From NCBI RefSeq assembly GCF_017487345.1, contig NZ_CP062006.1, forward strand, positions 1,432,001-1,496,000: 64,000 nt of DNA, written 5' to 3'. The notes beneath the pieces are model-generated. The model did no database searches. It was not told the origin of the DNA and was given only the letters and a program-made list of their open reading frames with translations. Each line of letters opens with the position of its first letter. The first letter of the stretch is position 1. Below are positions 1 to 7,789 of this stretch, piece by piece. Position numbers and translations under genes: made by a program. The stretch is from Brevundimonas pondensis. GTDB lineage: Bacteria; Pseudomonadota; Alphaproteobacteria; Caulobacterales; Caulobacteraceae.

Positions 1-127
1 TGCAGGATTTCAGCGACAACCGGACGCGATTTGTCCTGTTAAGCGCCCCTCAGGGTTGACTGCGCATAGTCTTTGCGCGCTTAAGAGAGGATCGGATCGA
101 CCCTGATCCTGAAACCGGACCGGATTC

Positions 128-229
128 ATGTCCTCGCTGCGCGCACAACTGACCCTTGAAACCACCACGCGCGCGGTGGCCGGCTTTTATTTTGGCTACG
201 GCTATTACGGCTTTCGATACGCCGGCTGA
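128..229 (+). CDS. Putative Phe/Tyr-rich leader peptide (attenuator) of the chorismate mutase gene
   Basis: A 33-codon frame starts with ATG and ends in TGA 135 bases before the chorismate mutase start. Its C-terminal part reads FYFGYGYYGFRY, eight aromatic residues in twelve codons, all Phe or Tyr, the end products made from chorismate through prephenate. The aromatic codons are framed by two copies of the self-complementary hexamer gccggc (179-184 and 221-226) that can pair. A competing hairpin, ccacc 162-166 with ggtgg 175-179, overlaps the first copy. This is the layout expected of ribosome-stalling attenuation, as known for the pheA and trp leaders of proteobacteria. No ideal Shine-Dalgarno sequence is seen. 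A TTGACT at 56-61 could be a -35 element. The function is inferred from composition and position. Confidence 0.6.
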   Translation: MSSLRAQLTLETTTRAVAGFYFGYGYYGFRYAG

Positions 230-364
230 GGCGTCGGGCTTCTAACCAACCCTGACTGTCTCGCTGGCGACCGCTCCTTTCGAGCGGCCCGTGCACGCGT
301 TCCTGCCTGATGTTTCGGCGGACGCGATCTCCCCATCGAAATTCCATGCCGAAAGCCAAATCCC
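230..364 (+). promoter_or_regulatory. Structured 5' leader between leader peptide and chorismate mutase
   Basis: This untranslated stretch can form at least two hairpins. The first is ccgctc 271-276 with gagcgg 282-287, with a 5-base loop. The second is built from cgcg and tcc near 297-304 with gga and cgcg near 329-336. Neither is followed by a T-run, so a classical intrinsic terminator is not evident; control could act through Rho or through access to the ribosome binding site. No other gene is visible in the first 364 bases. Confidence 0.35.
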
Positions 365-1126
365 ATGTCGCAATCCAACATCCAGCAAGTCTGGCCCGCT
401 GAAACCGTCGAGCTGAGCCCCGAGCAGAAGGCGCTGGCCGCCCTGCGCGCCGAGATCGACAGCCTGGATGATCAGATCCTGAACCTGTTCGAGCGCCGTC
501 TCGCCGTCGCCGCCCAGGTCGGCAAGGCCAAGGACGCGCCGACTGGCCCCCACACCAAGCTGCGTCCCGACCGCGAACAGGCCGTTCAGGCCCGCGTCCT
601 GAAGCAGTGCGAACCTGAAAACCGCGAGGCGGTCGAGCACCTGTGGCGCGAGATCGTCGGCTGGGGTCTGGCCCGTCAGGGCCGGCTGCAGGTCCATGTC
701 TGGGCCCCGATCGATCCGGCCAAGGCCGTGGACGGCGCCCGCTTGCGCTTCGGCGCCGCCGCTGACATCAAGCTGGTCCGCGACCCGCAGGCCGCTCTGG
801 CCCATGCCGCCGAAGGCCATGGCGTCTCGGTGCTGTCGATCAATACCGAGGACGCCTGGTGGATGGGTCTGCGTCGCGAATGGTCGATGCTGAGCGTCTT
901 CGACGGCTACGGCGGTGAAACCCCGACCTCGCTGGCCGTGGGCAAGATCGATCCGCCGGCCCTGCCGACGGGGCGTCGCGTGGTGGTGACGGTCGGGGGC
1001 GACGCCGGCGACGGCTCGGGCGCGCGCCGCTGGGGCCTGAACACCAACCACGGCTGGACCCTGGCCCTGACCGACGCCGACGTGGCGCCGGGCGATGTGG
1101 AAGGCTGCGTCGGCGCCATCGGCTGA
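365..1126 (+). CDS. Chorismate mutase (AroQ class) with uncharacterised C-terminal region
   Basis: Predicted to convert chorismate to prephenate, the branch step to phenylalanine and tyrosine. Residues of about 20-95 form an all-helical AroQ-type domain, recognisable from EIDSLDDQILNLFERRLAVA followed by a VGKAK segment and later R and E positions (RPDREQAVQARVLK, HLWREIVG). The remaining 150 residues are not a standard prephenate dehydratase domain: I do not see its TTRF motif. That part resembles nothing I can name, although an ACT- or substrate-binding role is possible. The start follows the aromatic-rich leader peptide at 128-229, which suggests attenuation by Phe/Tyr supply. The next gene lies 69 bases downstream and is unrelated in function. 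Confidence 0.85.
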   Translation: MSQSNIQQVWPAETVELSPEQKALAALRAEIDSLDDQILNLFERRLAVAAQVGKAKDAPTGPHTKLRPDREQAVQARVLKQCEPENREAVEHLWREIVGWGLARQGRLQVHVWAPIDPAKAVDGARLRFGAAADIKLVRDPQAALAHAAEGHGVSVLSINTEDAWWMGLRREWSMLSVFDGYGGETPTSLAVGKIDPPALPTGRRVVVTVGGDAGDGSGARRWGLNTNHGWTLALTDADVAPGDVEGCVGAIG

Positions 1127-1195
1127 TGAAGGTGTGAACGGGCGTTAAGCCTGTTCTTCAACCCTGTCTCAAAAGACTGGGTTCAGCATGACGGC

Positions 1196-1837
1196 ATGAA
1201 CGCTTCCGTCATTCTGCGGCTCGGATCGGTCGGCGCCCTCGCGGCGCTGCTGTCCGGCTGCGGCATGGCGGAGGCCGATCCCCATCGTTTCGAGGGCGTA
1301 GCCAAGAACATCGCGGCCATTCCCCTGTCGACGAAGCCTGAAGCCAGACGTGAGCCCGCCGGGCCGCGCAACGCCGAGGAGGCGGGGCTGAGGCCTTTGA
1401 AGGTCGAGCTTCTGACGCCGCATCAGCTTTGGGACGCCCGTGACGGGCTGACCGCCAAGGCTGCCGCTGTCCTGCCAGCCGTGCCGGCGGTTTTCCATGA
1501 TCCCGAGGCCCCGGCGGACGTGCAGGCTGCGCAGCGGGCTGAGGCTCAGCCGTCGCGTCCCGCCGCAGTCGCGGTCGCTGCTGCGCCTGCCGTTCTGATC
1601 CAACTTGGAGCCTACGCCAGTCAGGCTTCGGCCCAGGCGGCCTGGGAGCGTTTGGGACAGGGGAGCCAAGGCCTGAACCCGGTGTTTGAGCCGGTCGAGG
1701 TCAACGGTCGGCGACTGGTGCGGTTGAAGGTTCGCGCCGGATCGGCTCAGGCTTCGGCGCTTTGCGCCAAGGCGGCGGCGTCCGATCCGTGGTGCGTGCG
1801 GGCCGCAGAGGCGGCGTCGTCCACAGGCGCGGCTTAA
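1196..1837 (+). CDS. SPOR-domain lipoprotein
   Basis: The 213-residue product begins with a signal sequence ending in the lipobox LLSGC (Cys22), so it is probably an outer-membrane-anchored lipoprotein. A linker rich in Ala, Pro and Val leads into a C-terminal SPOR domain starting near residue 120 (VLIQLGAYASQASAQAAWERL and later GRRLVRLKVRAGS). SPOR domains bind denuded septal peptidoglycan, which fits its place directly before mipZ. It could work in septation or cell-wall remodelling. An alternative ATG lies eight bases upstream in another frame. The exact family member is not recognised. Confidence 0.75.
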   Translation: MNASVILRLGSVGALAALLSGCGMAEADPHRFEGVAKNIAAIPLSTKPEARREPAGPRNAEEAGLRPLKVELLTPHQLWDARDGLTAKAAAVLPAVPAVFHDPEAPADVQAAQRAEAQPSRPAAVAVAAAPAVLIQLGAYASQASAQAAWERLGQGSQGLNPVFEPVEVNGRRLVRLKVRAGSAQASALCAKAAASDPWCVRAAEAASSTGAA

Positions 1838-1933
1838 GGTTTCGTTGACGACTGACGCCCTTGGCCCGATCTAGGGCGTCTGGGACGGGCCGCGACCACT
1901 TGAGTCGCGTCCGTCGAAACATCGGGGTCCAAC

Positions 1934-2782
1934 ATGGCGCAGCCTCAGGTCATCGTCATCGGCAATGAAAAGGGCGGGGCCGGCAAGTCCACCCTGGCCA
2001 TTCACATCGTCACGGGCCTGCTGCACGCGGGCAAGAGGGTCGCGATCATCGATCTGGACCTGCGCCAGCGGTCGATGGAGCGCTTCTTCTCGAACCGCGC
2101 GGCCTGGACGGCGGCGAACGGTCATGACCTGCCGCTGCCGATCGTGCCGGACATGGGCGACGGCAAGGCCTTGGCCAAGGCTGATGAAGCGGAGCAACTG
2201 GCGCGTTTCGACGCCGCCTACGCCGAGGCGCAAAGCCAGGCTGACATCATCCTGATCGACACGCCGGGCGGCGACACGGCCCTGTCGCGCGCCGCGCATG
2301 GCCGCGCCGATCAGATCGTCACCCCGATGAACGACAGCTTCGTCGACTTCGACCTGCTGGGCGAGGTCGATCCGGTGACGCTGGAGCTGAAGAAGCCCTC
2401 CATCTATTCCGAGAGCGTCTGGGAGGCGCGCAAGCACCGCGCCATCACCGAGGGGCGTCAGGTGACGATCGACTGGATCGTGGTCACCAACCGTCTGGCC
2501 GTGGCCGAGGCCCGCAACCGTCGTCGCCTGGAAGAGCGGATGAAGAAGCTGGCCAAACGCGTCGGTTTCCGCGTCGGGCCGGGGCTGCGCGACCGGGTCA
2601 TCTATCGCGAGCTCTTCCCGTTCGGCCTGACGGTAGCCGACCTGTCGAACGACATCCGCCCGGTGTCGGTGTCGCTGGCCCACGTCGCGGCGCGTCAGGA
2701 AATGCGTAATCTGATGCAGGCCATGGGTCTGGACGACGCGGCGGGCGGCTCAATGGCTCCGCTGGACGCGGCGGCGGCCTGA
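1934..2782 (+). CDS. mipZ: MipZ division-plane positioning ATPase
   Basis: A ParA/MinD-superfamily ATPase of 282 residues. In Caulobacter MipZ forms a bipolar gradient on DNA through ParB and inhibits FtsZ assembly away from midcell. The deviant Walker A motif KGGAGKST is at residues 13-20, followed by IIDLDLRQRSMERFFSNR, LIDTPGGD (Walker B) and the highly characteristic segment TPMNDSFVDFDLLG. The C-terminal block GPGLRDRVIYRELFPFGLT is typical of MipZ rather than ParA. A TTGACG lies at 1845-1850, and a perfect 7-base inverted repeat (gacgccc 1854-1860, gggcgtc 1874-1880) follows in the upstream gap. The gene is followed after seven bases by a J-domain membrane protein. Confidence 0.95.
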   Translation: MAQPQVIVIGNEKGGAGKSTLAIHIVTGLLHAGKRVAIIDLDLRQRSMERFFSNRAAWTAANGHDLPLPIVPDMGDGKALAKADEAEQLARFDAAYAEAQSQADIILIDTPGGDTALSRAAHGRADQIVTPMNDSFVDFDLLGEVDPVTLELKKPSIYSESVWEARKHRAITEGRQVTIDWIVVTNRLAVAEARNRRRLEERMKKLAKRVGFRVGPGLRDRVIYRELFPFGLTVADLSNDIRPVSVSLAHVAARQEMRNLMQAMGLDDAAGGSMAPLDAAAA

Positions 2783-2789
2783 TCGTCGC

Positions 2790-3218
2790 ATGGGCCTGAT
2801 CTGGCTGGGGCTGGCCGCCGTGGCGGTCTGGGCGCTGGCCCGGTTGGGGCGTCAGACCGAACGCGCCCGCCGCGGCCACTGGCGCATCTCCGCGACCATC
2901 CTCAGCAGCGCCCTGTTTGCAGGGGCGGTTCTGGCCGCCTCACGCGGAGTCTGGCTGGCTGCGATTAGTCTGGCGGGGGGCGGGCTGTGGTTGGCGGTTC
3001 AGTCGCGGGTTCGTAGTGCGGCCCCGCGTGCGCCGGTCGCTGAGCGCCTGTCTGAAGCTGAGGCGCGGGCCATTCTCGGCGTGTCCGCCGACGCTACACA
3101 GCAGGACATACAGGCCGCCTGGCGCCGTCTGATGGCGCGAGCCCATCCCGATCAGGGCGGGACGGAGGGGCTGGCGGCGCGGGTCAATGCTGCGCGGGAT
3201 CGGCTGCTGAAAGAATAG
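2790..3218 (+). CDS. Membrane-anchored J-domain protein
   Basis: A 142-residue protein with two hydrophobic N-terminal segments (about residues 1-16 and 32-65) and a C-terminal J-like domain from about residue 90: AILGVSADATQQDIQAAWRR, then the HPD tripeptide in ARAHPDQGG, and a final helix with AARDRLLKE. The topology resembles TIM14/DjlC-type J-proteins that recruit DnaK to the inner membrane. It begins seven bases after mipZ and is probably cotranscribed. The partner chaperone is inferred from the HPD motif only. Confidence 0.75.
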   Translation: MGLIWLGLAAVAVWALARLGRQTERARRGHWRISATILSSALFAGAVLAASRGVWLAAISLAGGGLWLAVQSRVRSAAPRAPVAERLSEAEARAILGVSADATQQDIQAAWRRLMARAHPDQGGTEGLAARVNAARDRLLKE

Positions 3219-3222
3219 TCGA

Positions 3223-3756
3223 TCAGTCTCGGTCGCCGAAAAGGGCGTCTGTGGTGCGTTTCGCCAACCGCTTAATTTCGGCGTCACGCGCTGGATCGGG
3301 GTGGGGTTCCAGCTCTGTCGTCCAGACGGAACCTTCGGGCGGCTGCAGGTCGCGGCACACCATGAGCGCGAGCTTCCTTTGCACGGCGTCCTGATTACGC
3401 GCGGAACGGCTTGTTTCCGCGTCCTGATCGCTCTCGGTCCGTGTCGGCACGACGGCGGAGATCGACCAGTGCGGGGGCTTAACCGGGGGAGCCGGTTGGC
3501 CGACGAGTCTGACGGTCACAGTCGGTGGACCGCGCCATGCCGTGAGGGTCGAGAAGGGCTCGACGACGCCATCAATGTCGATGAGGCCGCAGCCGATCCG
3601 TCCGCCGTCGCGCGGCGCGTCGCTGAAATCTACTGACAGGACACGTCCGCGAGGGCTCTCAGAGATGACCGCTTCGAGGAGTTCGCTGTCGGATGGCCGC
3701 GGCGGGCGTGGCTCCTCGGCATGGGATGCAACCATGGCGAGGAGACCAAACCACAT
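3223..3756 (-). CDS. Secreted protein of unknown function downstream of cobS
   Basis: A 177-residue product with a short hydrophobic N-terminus (MWFGLLAMVASHAEE) that looks like a signal peptide. The mature part is proline- and charge-rich, with two cysteines and no motif that I recognise; one stretch (DGGRIGCGLIDIDGVVEPF) resembles small periplasmic proteins of Caulobacterales. It starts one base after the cobS stop codon, so it is translated from the same transcript. It occupies the place where cobT usually follows cobS in alphaproteobacteria, but it shows no resemblance to CobT. Confidence 0.6.
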   Translation of the reverse strand: MWFGLLAMVASHAEEPRPPRPSDSELLEAVISESPRGRVLSVDFSDAPRDGGRIGCGLIDIDGVVEPFSTLTAWRGPPTVTVRLVGQPAPPVKPPHWSISAVVPTRTESDQDAETSRSARNQDAVQRKLALMVCRDLQPPEGSVWTTELEPHPDPARDAEIKRLAKRTTDALFGDRD

Positions 3757-3757
3757 A

Positions 3758-4762
3758 TCAGCCGACCTTCACCCGCGTTGCGGCTTCCGGCAGGTCCTCG
3801 CCGAAGGCGCGTTGGTAGAACTCGGCGATGGTGGGGCGTTCCAGTTCGTCGCACTTGTTCAGGAAGGTCAGGCGGAAGGACAGGGCTAGGTCGCCGCCGA
3901 AGATGATGGCGTTCTGGGCCCAGGTGATGACCGTGCGGGGCGACATGACGGTCGAGATGTCGCCGTTCATGAAGGCGTTGCGGGTCATGTCGGCGACGCG
4001 GACCATGGCGGCGATGCGGCGCTTGCCCTCGGCGTCGTTCCACTCGGGGATCTTGGCGGCGACGATTTCGGCTTCGACGTCGTGATCGAGGTAGTTCAGC
4101 GTCGTGACGATGTTCCAGCGGTCCATCTGACCCTGGTTGATCTGCTGGGTGCCGTGATAGAGGCCCGAGGTGTCGCCCAGACCGATGGTGTTGGTGGTCG
4201 AGAACAGGCGGAACCAGCGGTTCGGGCGGATGACGCGGTTCTGATCCAGCAGGGTCAGGCGACCTTGGGCCTCCAGCACGCGCTGGATCACGAACATGAC
4301 GTCGGGACGGCCGGCGTCGTATTCGTCGAAGACCAGGGCGACCGGGCGTTGCAGCGACCAGGGCAGGATGCCCTCGCGGAACTCGGTGATCTGCTTGCCG
4401 TCCTTCAGGACGATGGCGTCCTTGCCGATCAGATCGATGCGGCTGATGTGGCTGTCCAGGTTCACGCGGACCAGCGGCCAGTTCAGGCGGGCGGCGACCT
4501 GCTCGATGTGGGTCGACTTGCCGGTGCCGTGATAGCCCTGAACCATGACGCGACGGTCAAAGGCGAAGCCGGCGCAGATGGCCAGGGTCGTCTGCGGATC
4601 GAAGCGATAGCTGTCGTCGATCTCGGGCACATGGCTGTCGCGCGTGTCGAAGGCGGGCACGACCATGTCGGAATCGACGCCGAACGCCTCCCTGACCGTC
4701 ACCTTGCGGTGCGGTTCCAGCGTGACCAGGGGATCGGGCGAGGCGTCGAGGGGAGAGGTCAT
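3758..4762 (-). CDS. cobS: CobS-type AAA+ ATPase (cobaltochelatase-like subunit)
   Basis: A 334-residue MoxR/CobS-class AAA+ ATPase. Walker A is GYHGTGKST at residues 76-84; Walker B is [13 protein letters not shown]; the sensor region is [32 protein letters not shown], all hallmarks of CobS. CobS works with CobT and CobN to insert cobalt into hydrogenobyrinic acid diamide. A longer reading is open upstream, but the ATG at 4762 gives the normal family length and N-terminus. Neither cobT nor cobN is visible in the window, so the ATPase could serve another partner. It lies in a tight minus-strand run with the monooxygenase (10-base gap) and the secreted protein (1-base gap). Confidence 0.88.
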   Translation of the reverse strand: MTSPLDASPDPLVTLEPHRKVTVREAFGVDSDMVVPAFDTRDSHVPEIDDSYRFDPQTTLAICAGFAFDRRVMVQGYHGTGKSTHIEQVAARLNWPLVRVNLDSHISRIDLIGKDAIVLKDGKQITEFREGILPWSLQRPVALVFDEYDAGRPDVMFVIQRVLEAQGRLTLLDQNRVIRPNRWFRLFSTTNTIGLGDTSGLYHGTQQINQGQMDRWNIVTTLNYLDHDVEAEIVAAKIPEWNDAEGKRRIAAMVRVADMTRNAFMNGDISTVMSPRTVITWAQNAIIFGGDLALSFRLTFLNKCDELERPTIAEFYQRAFGEDLPEAATRVKVG

Positions 4763-4772
4763 GGCAGAGCGA

Positions 4773-5882
4773 TTAGCGCAGCACGACCGGGTGGTCGAGA
4801 CCCAGACCGATGCGGGCGACCCGTTCAATGAGGAAGGGCAGGCGGGCGACGACGGGAATGGCTGTGCGACGGGCCAGATCGGCCCCGGCGCCTGTGTTGC
4901 GGACGAAACTGGTCAGGGCGCGGACGCGGCGCACCACGGCCTTGTCCCCCGGACGACGCAGGCGGTCGTAGTCCTCGATTCGGTCGGACTGTCCGCTGAG
5001 GAAGTCGGCGGCGCAGTCGGCGAAGACAAAGGCGTCCTCGATGCCCAGGTTCATGCCGCGTGCGCCGATGGGCGAGTGGATATGGGCGGCGTCTCCGCCC
5101 AGGGCGATACGGCCCAAGCTCATGGCCGAGGCCATGCGGTGCGAGATGTGGAAGTCTGAGCGCCAGAGGACGGCGCCCGCGCGCCAGCCGTCTGGCAGAT
5201 GGTTCAACAGCGGCGGGCCGAAGCCGATCAGGCGAAACCGCGTGCCGGAGTAGGGCAGGCAGACGAAGACGGCGTCGTCGCGAAAGTCGATCCAGGCCTC
5301 GTCCGACGGCGGGCCGTCCAGTTCGACATCGATCAACTGCCAGGGCTCGGCCCAGGCGTCGCCGGGGAAGCCGAGGCTCAAGGCCTTTCTGGCTGTGGAA
5401 TGGGCCCCGTCGGCGGCGAACAGCAGGGGCGTCCGCACGCGCTCGCCTGACGACAGGACGGCGGTGACGGCGTCGGCGTCCTTAGACAGGGCGGTCAGGG
5501 CCACGTCGCGATCAACGGTGACGCCGCGCGCGGCCAGGGCCTCGGTCAGCAGGGCCTCGGTCTGGGCCTGGGGCAGGATAGCGAGTGGGAAGCGGGCGCC
5601 GACCTTGATCTGATCCAGATGGACGACGGCCAGGGTCTGGCCGTGCCGGTGGATGTGAAGACGATCGACGGTTCCGGCCTCGGCCAGGATGCGGGCGGTG
5701 ACGCCGGTCGGTTCCAGCAGGTCGAGGGTGCGCGGATTGACGCCGAGCGCCCTGGAGGTGGCGGTCGGCGTCTCGGCCGCGTCGACGATGCGAACGGCCA
5801 CGCCGCGCCGGGACAGGAACAGGGCCGCCGCCAGGCCCGTGGGACCGGCGCCGACGATCAGCACCTGGGGCGCGGCGCTCAT
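4773..5882 (-). CDS. FAD-dependent aromatic-ring monooxygenase
   Basis: A 369-residue flavoprotein of the PHBH/UbiH class. The N-terminal Rossmann motif is [21 protein letters not shown], and the second FAD-binding motif is [23 protein letters not shown], with the DG motif in [16 protein letters not shown]. Such enzymes hydroxylate phenolic or quinone substrates using NAD(P)H and oxygen. The substrate cannot be told from sequence. It begins 10 bases after the ohr stop codon and ends 10 bases before cobS, so these genes are probably one transcript. Confidence 0.85.
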   Translation of the reverse strand: MSAAPQVLIVGAGPTGLAAALFLSRRGVAVRIVDAAETPTATSRALGVNPRTLDLLEPTGVTARILAEAGTVDRLHIHRHGQTLAVVHLDQIKVGARFPLAILPQAQTEALLTEALAARGVTVDRDVALTALSKDADAVTAVLSSGERVRTPLLFAADGAHSTARKALSLGFPGDAWAEPWQLIDVELDGPPSDEAWIDFRDDAVFVCLPYSGTRFRLIGFGPPLLNHLPDGWRAGAVLWRSDFHISHRMASAMSLGRIALGGDAAHIHSPIGARGMNLGIEDAFVFADCAADFLSGQSDRIEDYDRLRRPGDKAVVRRVRALTSFVRNTGAGADLARRTAIPVVARLPFLIERVARIGLGLDHPVVLR

Positions 5883-5892
5883 GGCCGCAGCC

Positions 5893-6321
5893 TCAGCCGG
5901 CGCTCAACGCCACGTCGACGTTGCCGCGCGTGGCGTTCGAGTAGGGGCAGACCTGATGCGCCTTGTGGATAAGTTCGTCGATGACGGCCTGATCCAGGCC
6001 GTGCCCGGTGACGTGCAGAGTAACGTCCAGGTTGAAGCCTTCGCCGCGGGTGTTCTTGCCGAAGCCGACGCCGGCCTCAACCCTGGTGTCCGGGCCGACG
6101 GGCGTCCCGGCCTTGCCCGAGACCAGCCTCAGGGCACCCAGGTAGCAGGCGGCGTAGCCAGTGGCGAAGAGCTGTTCGGGATTGGTGCCGTCGCCGCCTT
6201 TGCCGCCCATCTCGGTCGGGACGGACAGGCGCACGTCGATCTTGCCGTCGTCGGTGGCGGAGCGGCCTTCGTCGCGGCCGCCTCCCGATGCCGTGGCGTG
6301 GGCGCGGTAGAGGACTTCCAT
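5893..6321 (-). CDS. ohr: Ohr organic hydroperoxide resistance protein
   Basis: A 142-residue Ohr/OsmC-family thiol peroxidase that reduces organic hydroperoxides with lipoylated-protein electrons. The two catalytic cysteines are present: Cys59 in FATGYAACYLGAL and Cys125 in HQVCPYSNATRGN. The family pattern TNPEQLFA is also clear. The start at 6321 is chosen because an AAAGGAG sequence lies just upstream and the protein matches the usual Ohr length; an in-frame ATG at 6459 would add a non-homologous extension. No ohrR gene is next to it; the upstream neighbour is a small divergent gene. Confidence 0.93.
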   Translation of the reverse strand: MEVLYRAHATASGGGRDEGRSATDDGKIDVRLSVPTEMGGKGGDGTNPEQLFATGYAACYLGALRLVSGKAGTPVGPDTRVEAGVGFGKNTRGEGFNLDVTLHVTGHGLDQAVIDELIHKAHQVCPYSNATRGNVDVALSAG

Positions 6322-6326
6322 GGGGC

Positions 6327-6351
6327 GACTCCTTTGAAGATCGAAGGAGTC
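6327..6351 (-). promoter_or_regulatory. Perfect inverted repeat enclosing the ohr ribosome binding site
   Basis: gactcctt (6327-6334) and aaggagtc (6344-6351) are perfect 8-base inverted arms with a 9-base loop. Read on the minus strand, the AAAGGAG sequence that precedes the ohr start sits within the 3' arm. The mRNA could therefore fold to hide the ribosome binding site, or the DNA palindrome could bind a repressor such as OhrR. It does not match the AT-rich OhrR boxes I know. The structure is seen; the role is inferred. Confidence 0.45.
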
Positions 6352-6453
6352 GAATATGGGCCTCAGTCGTTCAGAAACAACGGTTCTGTGATTCGTGTAA
6401 TCCGCAAGCCATGTGTTAACAATTTGGCCATCACTTCCGTCGGGGAAGAGGCC

Positions 6454-6717
6454 ATGCATACGAACACGCAGTACTTCTGCTATGTCTATGACGCGCCCGA
6501 AAGCACGCCGAACATGTTCGCTCTTGATGCGGACAGTTTGCTGGAGGCCGTCAGCGAAACGCGGCGCATGATGCTGGAAGAAGCCGGCAGCGCGTTCGCC
6601 GAAATCTGGGACGGCGCGGGCGAGAATGTCACCCGCATCGACGGGCCTCCCAGGGGCGGCGGCTTGCTGAGAACGCTCAGGCGTGCCCGGCCTTCTTCAG
6701 GGTTTTCCAGGCCTTGA
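6454..6717 (+). CDS. Small protein of unknown function divergent from ohr
   Basis: An 87-residue frame beginning MHTNTQYFCYVYDAPESTPNM, acidic and soluble in its first 60 residues and basic at the end. No motif is recognised and there is no signal peptide. A GGGGAAGAGG tract five bases before the ATG can serve as ribosome binding site. Its 3' end overlaps the convergent J-domain gene by 41 bases, which weakens the case for the last 13 residues. Amino acid composition looks natural for a real protein, in contrast with the opposite frames. Confidence 0.5.
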   Translation: MHTNTQYFCYVYDAPESTPNMFALDADSLLEAVSETRRMMLEEAGSAFAEIWDGAGENVTRIDGPPRGGGLLRTLRRARPSSGFSRP

Positions 6718-7345
6718 TGACGCGCTGAAGCTTGGCCTCGGCGCCACGGTCGCCGCCGTTGGTGTCAGGGTGAAAGCGTTTCAGCAGCTCATGATAGCGT
6801 GCCTTGATGGCCGCCTTGTCCGCACCAGGCTTGAGATCAAGGTCAGTCAGGGCCGCCAGTTCGATCTTACCGATGCGGTGTTCCTCGGCCATCGCCGGCC
6901 CGGCCTCGCGGGTGCGACGGCCGAACAGGCCGAAGCTGTCGCGCCATGAACCCGCGCCCTCGGTGTTGGCCGTGCCCATCTTGGCGGCGAAGGCGGCGGC
7001 CTCGCGGGTGTTCTTGCCGGCCTTCATCTCCCAGGTCGGGCGACCGCCGGTCATGGCCTCGTTTTCCTGGGCGGCGCGGATCTGACCCTCGCTCATGCCC
7101 GCATAGAAATTCCAGCCCTTGTTGTACTGGCCCGCATGGGCCTGACAGAAGTCGTAGAAGTCGGCCAGCTGCTCGCGCGATTTGGGCGCCTTGGCGGTCG
7201 CGGGGCGGCTGCAGTCCGGCCACTGGCAGGGTTTCTCGCCGGGCTTCAGATGCAGGACGTCGGCCTCGGCCTGCTCTTCCTCAGGCTTGGGCGGCTTCAC
7301 GCGAATGTCGGTGAAGCGAGGCTTGTATTCAAATGACGCGGACAT
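6677..7345 (-). CDS. J-domain (DnaJ-family) protein next to bolA
   Basis: A 222-residue protein with the J domain at its C-terminus (about 155-220): LTDLDLKPGADKAAIKARYHELLKRFHPDTNGGDRGAEAKLQRVIKAWKTL is read in pieces, with the HPD tripeptide that stimulates DnaK ATPase. The N-terminal part contains CQWPDCSRPATAKAPKSREQ and FYDFCQAHAGQYNKGWNFYAGM, a conserved block of this alphaproteobacterial family with paired cysteines and histidine. In many alphaproteobacteria this gene is located between bolA and cobS. Here it is divergent from bolA (45-base gap), while cobS lies 2 kb away beyond ohr and a monooxygenase. Confidence 0.85.
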   Translation of the reverse strand: MSASFEYKPRFTDIRVKPPKPEEEQAEADVLHLKPGEKPCQWPDCSRPATAKAPKSREQLADFYDFCQAHAGQYNKGWNFYAGMSEGQIRAAQENEAMTGGRPTWEMKAGKNTREAAAFAAKMGTANTEGAGSWRDSFGLFGRRTREAGPAMAEEHRIGKIELAALTDLDLKPGADKAAIKARYHELLKRFHPDTNGGDRGAEAKLQRVIKAWKTLKKAGHA

Positions 7346-7390
7346 CGCCCCAAGTGTAAGCTGGAATTGGACAGCTTCAAGGAACGACCG

Positions 7391-7699
7391 ATGTCAGACG
7401 GCCCCGTGGCGGCACTTATCCGCGAAAAACTGACCGTGGCCTTCGCCCCGGCGCGGATCGAGCTGGAAGACGACAGCTGGAAGCACGCAGGGCACCATCA
7501 TGAAGGCGGCATGGACGCCAGGGACGGCGGTGAGAGCCATTTCCAGCTAACCATCGTTTCAGACCTCTTCGAGGGGCAGGGGCGGTTAGCGCGTCAGCGC
7601 GCGGTCAACGCCGTCCTGAAAGATGAGCTGGCTGGTCCGGTTCATGCCCTGTCCATCCGCGCCCAGACGGTCGAAGAGGCCGAGGCCCGGACCGCTTGA
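7391..7699 (+). CDS. bolA: BolA-family protein
   Basis: A 102-residue BolA protein. BolA members bind monothiol glutaredoxins carrying [2Fe-2S] clusters and affect envelope and stress responses. The fold is recognisable from LTVAFAPARIELEDDSWKHAGH, with the cluster-ligand histidine region, then SHFQLTIVSDLFEGQGRLARQRAVNAVLKDEL and VHALSIRAQT. The start at 7391 follows an AAGGAA tract; an upstream ATG at 7367 would add eight unlikely residues. It is divergent from the J-domain gene. Confidence 0.92.
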   Translation: MSDGPVAALIREKLTVAFAPARIELEDDSWKHAGHHHEGGMDARDGGESHFQLTIVSDLFEGQGRLARQRAVNAVLKDELAGPVHALSIRAQTVEEAEARTA

Positions 7700-7789
7700 T
7701 CTGTCCGTTTACGTAGAAATCCGCATTCATATCGTCTTAGAACCTTCACTCTAGCGTCCGCTGCGAAAACGATTTGCAAGAGCGGGGGC

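Noticed and set aside
242..1051. Open frame opposite the chorismate mutase gene
   Set aside because: Antisense shadow of a gene with clear AroQ motifs; it also runs across the leader region.
3301..3889. Plus-strand frames opposite the cobS-distal gene
   Set aside because: Short, without ribosome site, and antisense to the minus-strand gene that is coupled to cobS.
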